Assembly: GCF_900239185.1 (NCBI RefSeq)
Contig: NZ_OENA01000066.1
Coordinates: 20,013-84,012 of the forward strand
Direction of reading: 5' to 3'
Length of the DNA: 64,000 bases
Source of the DNA: Tenacibaculum finnmarkense
Lineage (GTDB): Bacteria; Bacteroidota; Bacteroidia; Flavobacteriales; Flavobacteriaceae
In this document: positions 25,366 through 33,261 of the stretch, one piece after another
Layout of the letters: every line of letters begins with the position of its first letter
Position numbering within the stretch: position 1 is the first letter of the stretch
The notes under the pieces: generated by a model
What the model saw: the letters and a program-made list of their open reading frames with translations, nothing else
Databases searched by the model: none
What the model was told of the DNA's origin: nothing
Program-made: the position numbers and the translations under genes

Positions 25366-25450
25366 GTATCATATTAATGAAAAGTTCTGGGGGGGGGCTT
25401 CATCATTTAATAAAACAGGCTATCTCAAAAGGATAGCCTGTTTATCTTTT
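25366..25450 (+). ncRNA. Candidate small transcript with G9 tract and terminator
   Basis: Downstream of the direct repeat, a run of nine G (25390-25398) in an otherwise very AT-rich gap is followed by a 12-bp perfect hairpin (AAACAGGCTATC 25414-25425 / GATAGCCTGTTT 25433-25444) and T-rich DNA. No annotated gene precedes this terminator, which implies a short local transcript. A 25-codon ORF (ATG 25377, starting MKKFWGGASS) runs through the G tract into the hairpin but looks incidental. The 5' end is a guess. Confidence 0.35.
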
Positions 25451-25538
25451 TAAGACAACTTATTTAAAAATAACACCCCCCTTTTAATAAATTTCATCTC
25501 CTTTTTTCTGTTATAAAAAATTTTCAGCAGATTTTTTT

Positions 25539-25727
25539 AAGAGCCTGTTTAAATTTTAAAGAAAGTTTTTTCAAAATAGCTAAACGTCATGCTGAATTTA
25601 ATTCAGTATCGCATCAATAGGATAACTACGGCAAAATCAGCATGCGAAACTTAAACTAAATTCTCGTTAACCGATGCGATTTTTTACTTTTCGACTATCA
25701 TTTTTTTTAGATAAAATTTAAACAGAT
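25539..25727. repeat. R2 dispersed repeat, copy D
   Basis: GAGCCTGTTTAAATTTTA at the left and TAAAATTTAAACAG at the right are inverted. Inside are CGTCATGCTGAATTTAATTC and GGCAAAATCAGCATGCG, the family core read on both arms. It is about 189 bp and lacks the long inner hairpin arm of copies B and C. Confidence 0.65.
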
Positions 25728-25787
25728 TACGATACAAATTATTTTTTTACAAAAAAACGTGATTTGTCTATTTTTTACAATTAATTT

Positions 25788-25815
25788 TTTGAAGAAAATT
25801 CCTTTTCTACATTTG
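25788..25815 (+). promoter_or_regulatory. Candidate lysA promoter
   Basis: TACATTTG at 25808-25815 matches TAnnTTTG, with TTTG at 25788-25791 (16-bp spacer, slightly short). The lysA ATG is 37 bp downstream. Confidence 0.5.
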
Positions 25816-25852
25816 TCGGGTATAAAAACATTCCTAAAATAATACAAGTACA

Positions 25853-27061
25853 ATGAATAGAGAAGCATTATTAAATTTAGCAAACAAATACGGTTCGCCG
25901 CTTTATGTATATGATACTGAAAAAATAATAAATCAGTATAAAAATATTACCACTGCTTTCTCTAAGGTTAAAAATTTAAAAATAAACTATGCCGTAAAAG
26001 CACTTTCTAACATCAATATTTTAAAGGTTTTTAAAACCTTAAATAGTGGTTTAGATACCGTTTCTATTCAAGAAGTAAAACTCGGTTTACTTGCAGGATT
26101 CGCTCCTAAAGATATTATTTATACACCAAATGGTGTTTCATTACAAGAAATTGAAGAAGTTTCAAAATTAGGAATTCAAATTAATATTGATAATTTATCT
26201 ATCTTAGAATTGTTTGGGCAAAAACACCCAAAAACACCTGTTTGTATTCGTATAAATCCGCATATTATGGCAGGTGGAAATAGTAATATTTCTGTTGGGC
26301 ATATTGATTCTAAGTTTGGAATTTCAATTCATCAAGTACCTCATATAAAAAGAGTTGTTGAAAATACAGGCATGCGTATTAACGGTATTCACATGCATAC
26401 TGGTTCTGATATTTTAGATATCGATACTTTTATTAGAGCATCCGATATTTTATTTGATGTTGCTCGACAATTTAAAAACATTGATTTTATTGATTTTGGA
26501 AGCGGTTTTAAAGTTCCTTATAAAAAAGATGATATTTCTACTGATATTGTTGAATTAGGTGAAAAATTATCTGAAAGATTTAATCAATTCTGTAAAAACT
26601 ATGGTAAAAATGTAACCCTAATGTTTGAGCCTGGGAAGTTTTTAGTAAGTGAATCAGGAAAATTTTTAGCAAAAGTAAATGTAATTAAACAAACTACATC
26701 AACTGTTTTTGCAGGTATTGATAGTGGAATGAATCATTTAATTCGTCCGATGCTTTACAATTCGTACCATAGTATTGAAAACTTATCTAATCCAAAAGGA
26801 AGAGAACGTTTTTATAGCATTGTCGGTTATATTTGTGAAACAGATACCTTCGGTTCTAACAGGCGTATTAATGAAATATCAGAAGAAGATATTTTATGTT
26901 TTAGCAATGCGGGCGCTTACTGCTACTCGATGGCATCAAATTACAATTCAAGGTTTAAGCCTGCCGAAGTAATGATTTACAAAACAAAAGATTACTTAAT
27001 TAGAAAAAGAGAAACTATAGATGATATTCTTAGAAATCAAGAGAATATTAAAATTGATTAG
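25853..27061 (+). CDS. lysA: Diaminopimelate decarboxylase
   Basis: 402 residues, fold-type III PLP decarboxylase. The PLP Lys is Lys49 in NYAVKA. The HMHTGSD segment corresponds to the family HxHxGS, the Gly-rich phosphate loop is FGSGFKVP, and the ICETDTFG region corresponds to the family CESxD active-site loop (here with an altered middle). It forms L-lysine from meso-diaminopimelate, the last step of lysine synthesis. It is a single gene with its own promoter and terminator in a repeat-rich zone. Confidence 0.9.
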   Translation: MNREALLNLANKYGSPLYVYDTEKIINQYKNITTAFSKVKNLKINYAVKALSNINILKVFKTLNSGLDTVSIQEVKLGLLAGFAPKDIIYTPNGVSLQEIEEVSKLGIQINIDNLSILELFGQKHPKTPVCIRINPHIMAGGNSNISVGHIDSKFGISIHQVPHIKRVVENTGMRINGIHMHTGSDILDIDTFIRASDILFDVARQFKNIDFIDFGSGFKVPYKKDDISTDIVELGEKLSERFNQFCKNYGKNVTLMFEPGKFLVSESGKFLAKVNVIKQTTSTVFAGIDSGMNHLIRPMLYNSYHSIENLSNPKGRERFYSIVGYICETDTFGSNRRINEISEEDILCFSNAGAYCYSMASNYNSRFKPAEVMIYKTKDYLIRKRETIDDILRNQENIKID

Positions 27062-27092
27062 TTTGATATAATTAACACGAATAAAAATACTT

Positions 27093-27124
27093 AAAACCTG
27101 AGCAATATTGTTCAGGTTTTTTTA
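27093..27124 (+). terminator. Terminator after lysA
   Basis: An almost uninterrupted stem AAAACCTGAGCAAT / ATTGTTCAGGTTTT followed by T-rich sequence, 31 bp after the stop. Confidence 0.85.
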
Positions 27125-27147
27125 TGCTTTGTATTTAAGTAAACCTA

Positions 27148-27180
27148 AGACCTCACAGGTTTTAAAAACCTGTGAGGTCT
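27148..27180. repeat. REP-like 33-bp palindrome
   Basis: AGACCTCACAGGTTT and AAACCTGTGAGGTCT are perfect 15-bp inverted arms around a TAA loop. I recall the same palindrome scattered through many Bacteroidota genomes as an extragenic repeat. It lacks a T run. Confidence 0.7.
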
Positions 27181-27182
27181 AT

Positions 27183-27304
27183 TTATTTCAGCATCGCATA
27201 AAGCGAAGAACTACGGCAAATCAGGATGAGAAACTGAAATAAATTCAGTTTGACGGATTCGATTTTTTTAGCTATAAAATGTTTTTAATTTAAACAGGTT
27301 CTTA
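27183..27304. repeat. R2 dispersed repeat, copy E
   Basis: Contains GAACTACGGCAAATCAGGAT, CTGAAATAAATTCAG and the right terminus TTTAAACAGGTTCTTA. The left terminus is missing; it may have been truncated by the adjacent palindrome. Confidence 0.65.
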
Positions 27305-27349
27305 AAAATATTAAATAAATACAAATTATAAAAAGAAACTAAAACCCCT

Positions 27350-27432
27350 AGCCCCGATTGAAGCGATTGTTTGAGCTCTTTTTTGTTTTTTTTAAACAAA
27401 AAAAGCGAGTGCGGAAAGCGGGAAATTGCTTC
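27350..27432 (+). repeat. R1 structured repeat, copy 3
   Basis: 83 bp, from AGCCCCGATTGAAGC to GGAAATTGCTTC. The inner hairpin differs from copy 1 (TTTTTTGTTT / AAACAAAAAA instead of TTTTTTGA / TCAAAAAA) but stays paired. CCCG and CGGG are kept. Forms an inverted pair with copy 4. Confidence 0.75.
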
Positions 27433-27460
27433 AAAAAAACAATCTAAAAGTTTGAAACAA

Positions 27461-27494
27461 AAAAATCCTACTCAAAAAAATGAGTAGGATTTTT
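27461..27494 (-). terminator. Terminator after rplI
   Basis: A 14-bp perfect stem (AAAAATCCTACTCA / TGAGTAGGATTTTT) just downstream of the rplI stop on the minus strand. Confidence 0.9.
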
Positions 27495-27515
27495 ATATAG
27501 TTTAATTTAAAATTC

Positions 27516-27965
27516 TTACTTTTCAGCAACAACCTCAAATACGATATCAGCAACAACAGCTCTGTGTAAACGTACAGCAGCGTTATATTTACCTAATCTT
27601 TTTACACTACCTCCAGTAACTTTGATAAATTTCTTATCAATTACAGTACCAGCTTTAGCTAATGCTTCAGCAACATTAATGTTGTTTACTGAACCAAATA
27701 ACTTATCACCAGAACCTACTTTAGAAGTAATTTTGATTTCGTATCCTTTAACAGCTTCGGCAACCGCAGTTGCTTCTTCTACTAATTTAGCTTCTTTAAA
27801 AGCACGTTGCTTTAAGTTTTCAGCTAATACTTTTTTAGCTGAAGAAGTAGCTAATATTGCATATCCTTTAGGAATTAGGCTGTTACGACCATAACCATTC
27901 TTAACAGTTACAACATCGTCTTTAAAACCTAAATTTTCTACGTCTTGTCTTAGTATCAATTCCAT
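27516..27965 (-). CDS. rplI: 50S ribosomal protein L9
   Basis: 149 residues, the usual length. The N-terminal domain (MELILRQDVENLGFKDDVVTVKNGYGRNSLIPKG split by the typical Gly-rich turn) is followed by the connecting helix and the C-terminal domain. It binds 23S rRNA at the base of the L1 stalk. It is the last gene of the rpsF-rpsR-rplI operon and starts 15 bp after rpsR. Confidence 0.97.
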   Translation of the reverse strand: MELILRQDVENLGFKDDVVTVKNGYGRNSLIPKGYAILATSSAKKVLAENLKQRAFKEAKLVEEATAVAEAVKGYEIKITSKVGSGDKLFGSVNNINVAEALAKAGTVIDKKFIKVTGGSVKRLGKYNAAVRLHRAVVADIVFEVVAEK

Positions 27966-27980
27966 GTTTCTACTTCTTTA

Positions 27981-28283
27981 TTATTTTAATAAATCACCAA
28001 CATATGGCATTAACGCTAAGTGACGAGATCTCTTGATAGCTTGAGCCACTTTACGTTGATACTTTAATGATGTTCCTGTTAAACGTCTTGGTAAAATTTT
28101 ACCTTGTTCGTTTACTAAATACATTAAGAAGTCAGCATCTTTATAATCGATGTATTTAAAACCGTTCTTTTTAAAACGACAGTATTTTGCTTCTTTTTTT
28201 GTTTCAATATCAAGCGGAGTTAAGTAACGTACTTCACCTTGCTTGTTTCCTTTTGCCTGTTGATCTATAGTTGTTGACGCCAT
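27981..28283 (-). CDS. rpsR: 30S ribosomal protein S18
   Basis: 100 residues. The core is the S18 signature ([29 protein letters not shown] split over two helices, then [21 protein letters not shown]). The N-terminal extension of about 25 residues is normal for Bacteroidota. It pairs with S6 on the 30S platform. It lies 3 bp after rpsF and 15 bp before rplI in the standard gene order. Confidence 0.97.
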   Translation of the reverse strand: MASTTIDQQAKGNKQGEVRYLTPLDIETKKEAKYCRFKKNGFKYIDYKDADFLMYLVNEQGKILPRRLTGTSLKYQRKVAQAIKRSRHLALMPYVGDLLK

Positions 28284-28286
28284 TTC

Positions 28287-28628
28287 TTACTTTTTTGCAG
28301 ATTTAACACGTTCTCTTCTCTTTTCAGCCCACGCTTCAGCATGCTTATCTAACCTTACAGTTAAATAACGCATAACGCTATCGTCTCTTCTGAATTCTAA
28401 TTCAAAAGCAGAGATTGCATCTCCAGCTACTTTGTAGTCTAATAAGTGGTAAAATCCACTTTTTTTCTTTTCAATTGGATACGCTAATTTTTTTAAGCCC
28501 CAATCTTCTTTAGAAATCATTTCTGCACCTTTAGAAAGTAAATAGTCCTCAAACTTCTTTACTGTCTCCTTTATCTGAGTTTCAGATAAAACGGGATTCA
28601 AAATGAAAACAGTTTCGTAATGATTCAT
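28287..28628 (-). CDS. rpsF: 30S ribosomal protein S6
   Basis: 113 residues from the ATG at 28628 (MNHYETVFILNP, the canonical S6 start). A longer reading adds 11 residues with no support and would start upstream of the expected transcript start. The ferredoxin-like fold ends with the basic tail AEKRRERVKSAKK. It forms the S6-S18 heterodimer on the 30S platform. First gene of the operon, with a near-consensus promoter just upstream. Confidence 0.95.
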   Translation of the reverse strand: MNHYETVFILNPVLSETQIKETVKKFEDYLLSKGAEMISKEDWGLKKLAYPIEKKKSGFYHLLDYKVAGDAISAFELEFRRDDSVMRYLTVRLDKHAEAWAEKRRERVKSAKK

Positions 28629-28658
28629 AATTGAATTGTTTAAATTTTTATAAGTCTG

Positions 28659-28690
28659 CAAATCTACTGTTTTTTAATTGTTTTAACAAA
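28659..28690 (-). promoter_or_regulatory. Promoter of rpsF-rpsR-rplI
   Basis: On the minus strand TAGATTTG (28659-28666) matches TAnnTTTG and TTTG (28687-28690) stands 20 bp upstream. The start codon is 30 bp downstream, leaving a short leader without a visible S6:S18-type binding hairpin. Confidence 0.7.
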
Positions 28691-28718
28691 CAAATTCACA
28701 AAACTGTTTTTAAATACC

Positions 28719-30203
28719 TTACAACTTCAACGCTTTTTTACAAGAAGCTAACTGCTTGTCAAATAATTCTTTTGTAATTTCTGTATTATAAAAAGGAACG
28801 ATTTCTTTTAATTTTTGCCTCGATTCTGGCGTATCTAACAATTCAGGAAAAGCTTTTTCTAGTACCTGCAACATAATTGCTGTTGCCGTAGATGCGCCTG
28901 GCGATGCACCTAATAAACACGTAATACTACCGTCTTTACTACTGATAACCTCTGTACCGAATTGCAATTTTCCGCCTTCAAATTCATCTTGTTTAATAAT
29001 TTGAACTCTTTGCCCAGCAAGCACCACGTCCCAATCATCATTATTGGAATTTTTGATAAATTTACGCAGCGAATCCATTCGCTCATCTTTGCCCATCATT
29101 ACCTGCTCAATTAAATATTTGGTCAGCGGTAAATTGTGCCAAAAAGCCCCCAACATTGGTGAAATATTATCAAATTGAACCGATTTAAACAAATCTAAAT
29201 TAGAACCTTCTTTTAAAAATTTTGGGCTAAACCCTGCAAAAGGACCAAACATTAATTGTTTTTTACCATCAATATAACGGGTATCTAAATGCGGTGTTGA
29301 CATTGGCGGATCACCAATATCAGCCTTACTATATACCTTTGCATCGTGCTGTTTAATTAGGTTTTCGTTATTACAAACCAACCACTCACCGCTTACAGGA
29401 AAACCGCCGTAGCCTTGCTTTTCATCAATTTCCACCTTTTGAAGCAATAACAAACTTCCACCGCCAGCACCAATAAATACGTGTTTTGCATCCATTTGAT
29501 GCACCTGATCAGTTTTGGTATTTTTAACGGCAACCGTCCAATCTAAATCGGTATCAGGATCAACATCTAAAACCTCCATATTACAATGAACAGGCGTGTC
29601 AAATTCATCTTCTAAAATAGCAAAAAGCGACTTTGTTAAAACGCCATAATTCACTTCCGTTCCTCTGTCAATCCTTGAGGCTGCCATTGGTTCATCAGCA
29701 GTTCTGTCTTTCATTATTAAAGGAAACCAGGTTTTCATTTTGGCTTTATCTTGAGTAAAATCAATAGTATCAAACATAAAATGATTTTTAAAAGCCTGGT
29801 ATCTTCGCTTTAAATAATCGCTGTTTTCAGCACCTGTAACCCAACTGTGATGCTTTACTGATGTTACAAAATCGGTCGGATTCTCTAAATATTTTTCAGT
29901 TACCAAATACGCCCACAACTGCTTTGATATTTCATATTGCGAACAAATTTTAACCGCTTTTTCTATCGAAATACTTTTATCATCATTTTCTGGGCAATAA
30001 TTCAATTCACACAACGCCGAATGCCCCGTTCCTGCATTATTCCATGCCGCCGAACTCTCTTTAGCAACGCCATCTAAACGCTCTAAAATTAAAATTTTCA
30101 TTTCAGGATTCAACAACTTTGCTAGCAGTGCTAAATTGGCGCTCATTACACCACCGCCTACACAAATTAAATCATATTCTTTTTCAATATCCTTAATATC
30201 CAT
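28719..30203 (-). CDS. mqo: Malate:quinone oxidoreductase
   Basis: 494 residues, normal length. FAD-binding N-terminus DLICVGGGVMSANLALL (about 11-27), the SSAAWNNAGTGHSALCELNY segment typical of Mqo, and the GASPGASTATAIMLQVLEKAFP C-terminal motif. A peripheral inner-membrane flavoprotein that oxidises malate and reduces quinone in the TCA cycle. It stands alone between the ribosomal operon and relA/spoT, all enclosed by R1 copies 3 and 4. Confidence 0.95.
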   Translation of the reverse strand: MDIKDIEKEYDLICVGGGVMSANLALLAKLLNPEMKILILERLDGVAKESSAAWNNAGTGHSALCELNYCPENDDKSISIEKAVKICSQYEISKQLWAYLVTEKYLENPTDFVTSVKHHSWVTGAENSDYLKRRYQAFKNHFMFDTIDFTQDKAKMKTWFPLIMKDRTADEPMAASRIDRGTEVNYGVLTKSLFAILEDEFDTPVHCNMEVLDVDPDTDLDWTVAVKNTKTDQVHQMDAKHVFIGAGGGSLLLLQKVEIDEKQGYGGFPVSGEWLVCNNENLIKQHDAKVYSKADIGDPPMSTPHLDTRYIDGKKQLMFGPFAGFSPKFLKEGSNLDLFKSVQFDNISPMLGAFWHNLPLTKYLIEQVMMGKDERMDSLRKFIKNSNNDDWDVVLAGQRVQIIKQDEFEGGKLQFGTEVISSKDGSITCLLGASPGASTATAIMLQVLEKAFPELLDTPESRQKLKEIVPFYNTEITKELFDKQLASCKKALKL

Positions 30204-30247
30204 GGAGTTTTCATTTAGGTTTTAGGTAAAAATAGTCTTTTTTTTTT

Positions 30248-30336
30248 GAAGCTATTTCCCGCTTTACGCACTCGCTTTTTTTATTTTTTAAAAGAAAAAA
30301 CAAAAAAGAGCTCAAACAAACGCTTCAATCGGGGCT
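30248..30336 (-). repeat. R1 structured repeat, copy 4 (inverted partner of copy 3)
   Basis: 89 bp on the minus strand, ending GGAAATAGCTTC as in copy 2. Its inner T/A hairpin is longer than in the other copies. Its AGCCCCG end faces away from the mqo-rpsF block, as that of copy 3 does on the other side. Confidence 0.75.
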
Positions 30337-30358
30337 AGGGTTTTGAGTTTTTTTTGAT

Positions 30359-30403
30359 AATATCACTCGAACTGACAGTTTATTTAATTTTTAAACAAGC
30401 TTA
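30359..30403. repeat. R2 dispersed repeat, fragment G
   Basis: Only the right end of the family: ATCACTCGAACTGACAGTTT then TTTTTAAACAAGCTTA, which parallels positions 58059-58104 of copy C. Confidence 0.6.
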
Positions 30404-30487
30404 AAACATTTCGCTTTAAAACTTGCTCAGTAAAATTCTTTAGACTATTTTTATTATGAAACAGCGCTAATATAAAGAGGCAAGCAT

Positions 30488-32707
30488 ATGATGAGTTATA
30501 ACGCAACGATAGAGGAAGAAAACAAAGAAATAGCCCACAGGTATAAAAATTTATTACAAGGAACCTATCAAACATTATCCGAAGAAGATAAAAAACTGAT
30601 TCGTAAAGCTTTTGACATTGCTGTTGAAGCACATTCAAAACAACGTAGAAAAACAGGTGAACCTTATATTTACCATCCAATAGCGGTGGCTAAAATTGTA
30701 GCAGATGAAATTGGCTTAGGTGCTACTTCAATTGCAGCAGCGCTTCTTCATGATGTTGTAGAAGACACCCATTATACCATTGATGATATGGAACGTTTGT
30801 TTGGCGAAAACATCGCCCGTATTGTTAGCGGACTTACCAAAATATCTAATTTAAAAAAGGAACAAGATTATTCTATACAGGCGGAGAATTTTAGAAAAAT
30901 GCTCCTTACTTTGCATGACGATGTACGTGTAATTTTAATCAAAATTGCCGATCGCCTGCACAATATGCAAACCATGGACGCAATGCCTGGTTATAAACAG
31001 GTTAAAATTGCTTCAGAAACCTTATATATTTATGCCCCTTTAGCGCATCGTTTAGGCTTGTATAATATTAAAACCGAACTAGAAGATTTAGGTTTAAAAT
31101 ATACCGAGCCTGAAATTTACAACAGTATTTTACTTAAAATTAAAGACAGCAAAGAAGAGCAACAAAAATATATTGATGCTTTTACAGGAACTTTAAAAGA
31201 GTCATTAAATAAAGAAGGTTTTAACTATACCATTAAAGGACGTTTTAAATCCATTTATTCTATCCGAAGAAAAATGCGAAAACAAAACGTAACTTTTGAA
31301 GAGGTCTATGATAAATTTGCGATTCGTATTATTTATGAGCCTACTTCTACGGATGAAAAATTTGATGCTTGGAAAATATATTCTATTGCCACTGATTTCT
31401 TTAAACCCAACCCTGCTCGTTTGCGCGATTGGATTTCGCAACCAAAATCAACAGGTTACGAAGCCCTTCATATTACCGTTATGGGACCGCAAGCAAGATG
31501 GGTAGAAGTGCAAATTCGCTCTCAAAGAATGGACGAAATTGCCGAAAAAGGATATGCAGCACATTTTAAATACAAGCAAGGTGCAGCAAAAGAAAATGGA
31601 CTTGACGGATGGTTAAATCGTTTAAAAGAAACACTTGAAAATCAAAGTATTAACGCAGTCGATTTTGTAGAAGATTTTAAACTGAATTTATACGCCAAAG
31701 AAATATATGTTTTTACCCCAAAAGGTGATTTAAAATCATTGCCTAAAAAAGCATCCGCTTTAGATTTTGCCTTCGCCGTACATACCGATGTTGGTTTAAA
31801 ATGCCGTGGCGCAAAAGTAAACGGAAAATTAGTTCCTTTAAGCCACACTCTTAGAAGTGGTGATCAGGTAGAGGTTCAAACCGCTACCAATAATAAACCC
31901 AATGTGCGCTGGTTAGACTTTGTAATTACCGCTAGAGCACGTACTAAAATTAAATCGGCATTAAAAGCCGAAGAAAAAATTATTGCCGAAGAAGGAAAAG
32001 CAATTTTATTTAGAAAATTACGTCATTTAAAACTAGGGTCTGGCGAAAAAATAATTAACGAACTTGCTAATTATTTCGAATTAAAAACAAGCTTCGATTT
32101 ATTTTTTAGAGTGGGTAACGGCGCTATTGATAACGCAAAATTAAAAGAATTTGTTGCGCAAAGAAGTGGGCTTATTATGGGCTTTATTAAAAATACTTTT
32201 CGCCGTGCTCCTACTAAAGATATTTCAGAAAAAGAAGAAGTTAACCATAAATATGACGCGCTTGTATTTGGTAAAGACGAACAAACTCTTGATTATACCT
32301 TAGCGAAATGTTGCACCCCTATTGCTGGCGATAAAGTTTTTGCCTTTACAACAATAAATGAAGGGCTTAAAATTCATAAAAACAACTGCCCAAACGCCAT
32401 TTCTTTACAATCGAATTACGCATACCGAATTATGTCGGCAAAATGGATTGATTCAACTAAAGAAGAATTTACCGCTATTTTACACCTATCAGGAATTGAT
32501 AATAAAGGAATCATAAACGATATTACCCGTATTATTTCTAATAGTATGGATGTTTTTATACATAGCATTAATTTTACTGGATCTGAAGGTGTTTTTGATG
32601 GGAAAATTTCGTTAAGTATCAAGAATAAAGTACAGTTAAATAAAATAATTGACGCGATGAAAAAAATAGAAGGGGTACAAAAAGTAGCACGTGTTAACAC
32701 ATTATAG
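30488..32707 (+). CDS. rel: Bifunctional (p)ppGpp synthetase/hydrolase (Rel/SpoT family)
   Basis: 739 residues. HD hydrolase domain with His64 (YHP) and the His88-Asp89 pair followed by VVEDT. Synthetase domain with the YxALH-type stretch TGYEALHITVMGP and the RDWISQPK loop. Then TGS (about 395-455), a Cys-containing helical region (AKCCTPIAGD) and a C-terminal ACT domain. It makes and degrades the stringent alarmone. The HD residues look intact, so it should be bifunctional. ATG at 30488 or 30491 is equally possible. Confidence 0.95.
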   Translation: MMSYNATIEEENKEIAHRYKNLLQGTYQTLSEEDKKLIRKAFDIAVEAHSKQRRKTGEPYIYHPIAVAKIVADEIGLGATSIAAALLHDVVEDTHYTIDDMERLFGENIARIVSGLTKISNLKKEQDYSIQAENFRKMLLTLHDDVRVILIKIADRLHNMQTMDAMPGYKQVKIASETLYIYAPLAHRLGLYNIKTELEDLGLKYTEPEIYNSILLKIKDSKEEQQKYIDAFTGTLKESLNKEGFNYTIKGRFKSIYSIRRKMRKQNVTFEEVYDKFAIRIIYEPTSTDEKFDAWKIYSIATDFFKPNPARLRDWISQPKSTGYEALHITVMGPQARWVEVQIRSQRMDEIAEKGYAAHFKYKQGAAKENGLDGWLNRLKETLENQSINAVDFVEDFKLNLYAKEIYVFTPKGDLKSLPKKASALDFAFAVHTDVGLKCRGAKVNGKLVPLSHTLRSGDQVEVQTATNNKPNVRWLDFVITARARTKIKSALKAEEKIIAEEGKAILFRKLRHLKLGSGEKIINELANYFELKTSFDLFFRVGNGAIDNAKLKEFVAQRSGLIMGFIKNTFRRAPTKDISEKEEVNHKYDALVFGKDEQTLDYTLAKCCTPIAGDKVFAFTTINEGLKIHKNNCPNAISLQSNYAYRIMSAKWIDSTKEEFTAILHLSGIDNKGIINDITRIISNSMDVFIHSINFTGSEGVFDGKISLSIKNKVQLNKIIDAMKKIEGVQKVARVNTL

Positions 32708-32749
32708 TATCATTTTTAAGATACTGCTTTTTTTATCAATAAATAACTG

Positions 32750-32757
32750 TAAATTTG
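32750..32757 (+). promoter_or_regulatory. -7 box before the Fur gene
   Basis: TAAATTTG matches TAnnTTTG, 25 bp before the ATG; no clear TTG at the -33 distance. Confidence 0.45.
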
Positions 32758-32782
32758 TCCGTCCGTAAATTTTTAAAATATA

Positions 32783-33232
32783 ATGAGTAGTTCAATCGAA
32801 AATCAAGAAGTTGTAAAAAAAGTTTTCACTACTTTTTTAGAAGAAAACAAGCATCGTAAAACACCAGAGCGTTACGCTATTTTACAAGAAATATATGTTG
32901 CGGAAGAACATTTTGATATAGAGTCACTTTATATCAAAATGAAAAATAAAAATTATCGTGTAAGTAGAGCTACGCTTTACAATACGATAGATTTACTTTT
33001 AGACTGTGGATTGGTTCGTAAACATCAGTTTGATGGGCAATCAATGGCACGTTATGAAAAAAGTTACTTCGATAAAAACCACGATCATTTAATTATGACC
33101 GATTCTGGCGAAGTAAAAGAATTTTGTGACCCCCGAATTCAAGTAATCAAAAAAACAATAGAAGAAGTTTTTGATATTGATATTCACAACCACTCTCTTT
33201 ATTTCTACGGAACAAAAAGAAAAAAACAATAA
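32783..33232 (+). CDS. Fur family transcriptional regulator
   Basis: 149 residues. Winged-helix N-terminus with [20 protein letters not shown] and the recognition helix [18 protein letters not shown]. The metal-sensing region has His100-Asp-His102 and the later His135-Asn-His137. Only Cys75 and Cys115 are present, so the structural Cys4 zinc site of many Fur/PerR proteins is lacking. Whether it senses Fe, Zn or peroxide cannot be told. It lies between rel and purA on the same strand, 29 bp before purA. Confidence 0.9.
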   Translation: MSSSIENQEVVKKVFTTFLEENKHRKTPERYAILQEIYVAEEHFDIESLYIKMKNKNYRVSRATLYNTIDLLLDCGLVRKHQFDGQSMARYEKSYFDKNHDHLIMTDSGEVKEFCDPRIQVIKKTIEEVFDIDIHNHSLYFYGTKRKKQ

Positions 33233-33261
33233 CAACACAAATACACTTAATAACACACTAA

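Noticed and set aside
25377..25454. 25-codon ORF through the G9 tract (starts MKKFWGG)
   Set aside because: Half of it is the terminator stem and the G tract dictates its Trp/Gly codons; kept only as a remark on the candidate RNA.
24988..25727. A decayed insertion sequence in the pepT-lysA gap
   Set aside because: No transposase fragment is readable in any frame between or within the R2 copies.
28629..28718. S6:S18-binding autoregulatory leader before rpsF
   Set aside because: Only a promoter is visible; the hairpin with a CCG-type bulge expected for that leader is not present.
27350..30336. R1 and R2 copies as a CRISPR array
   Set aside because: Copies are scattered kilobases apart, in both orientations, without regular spacers.
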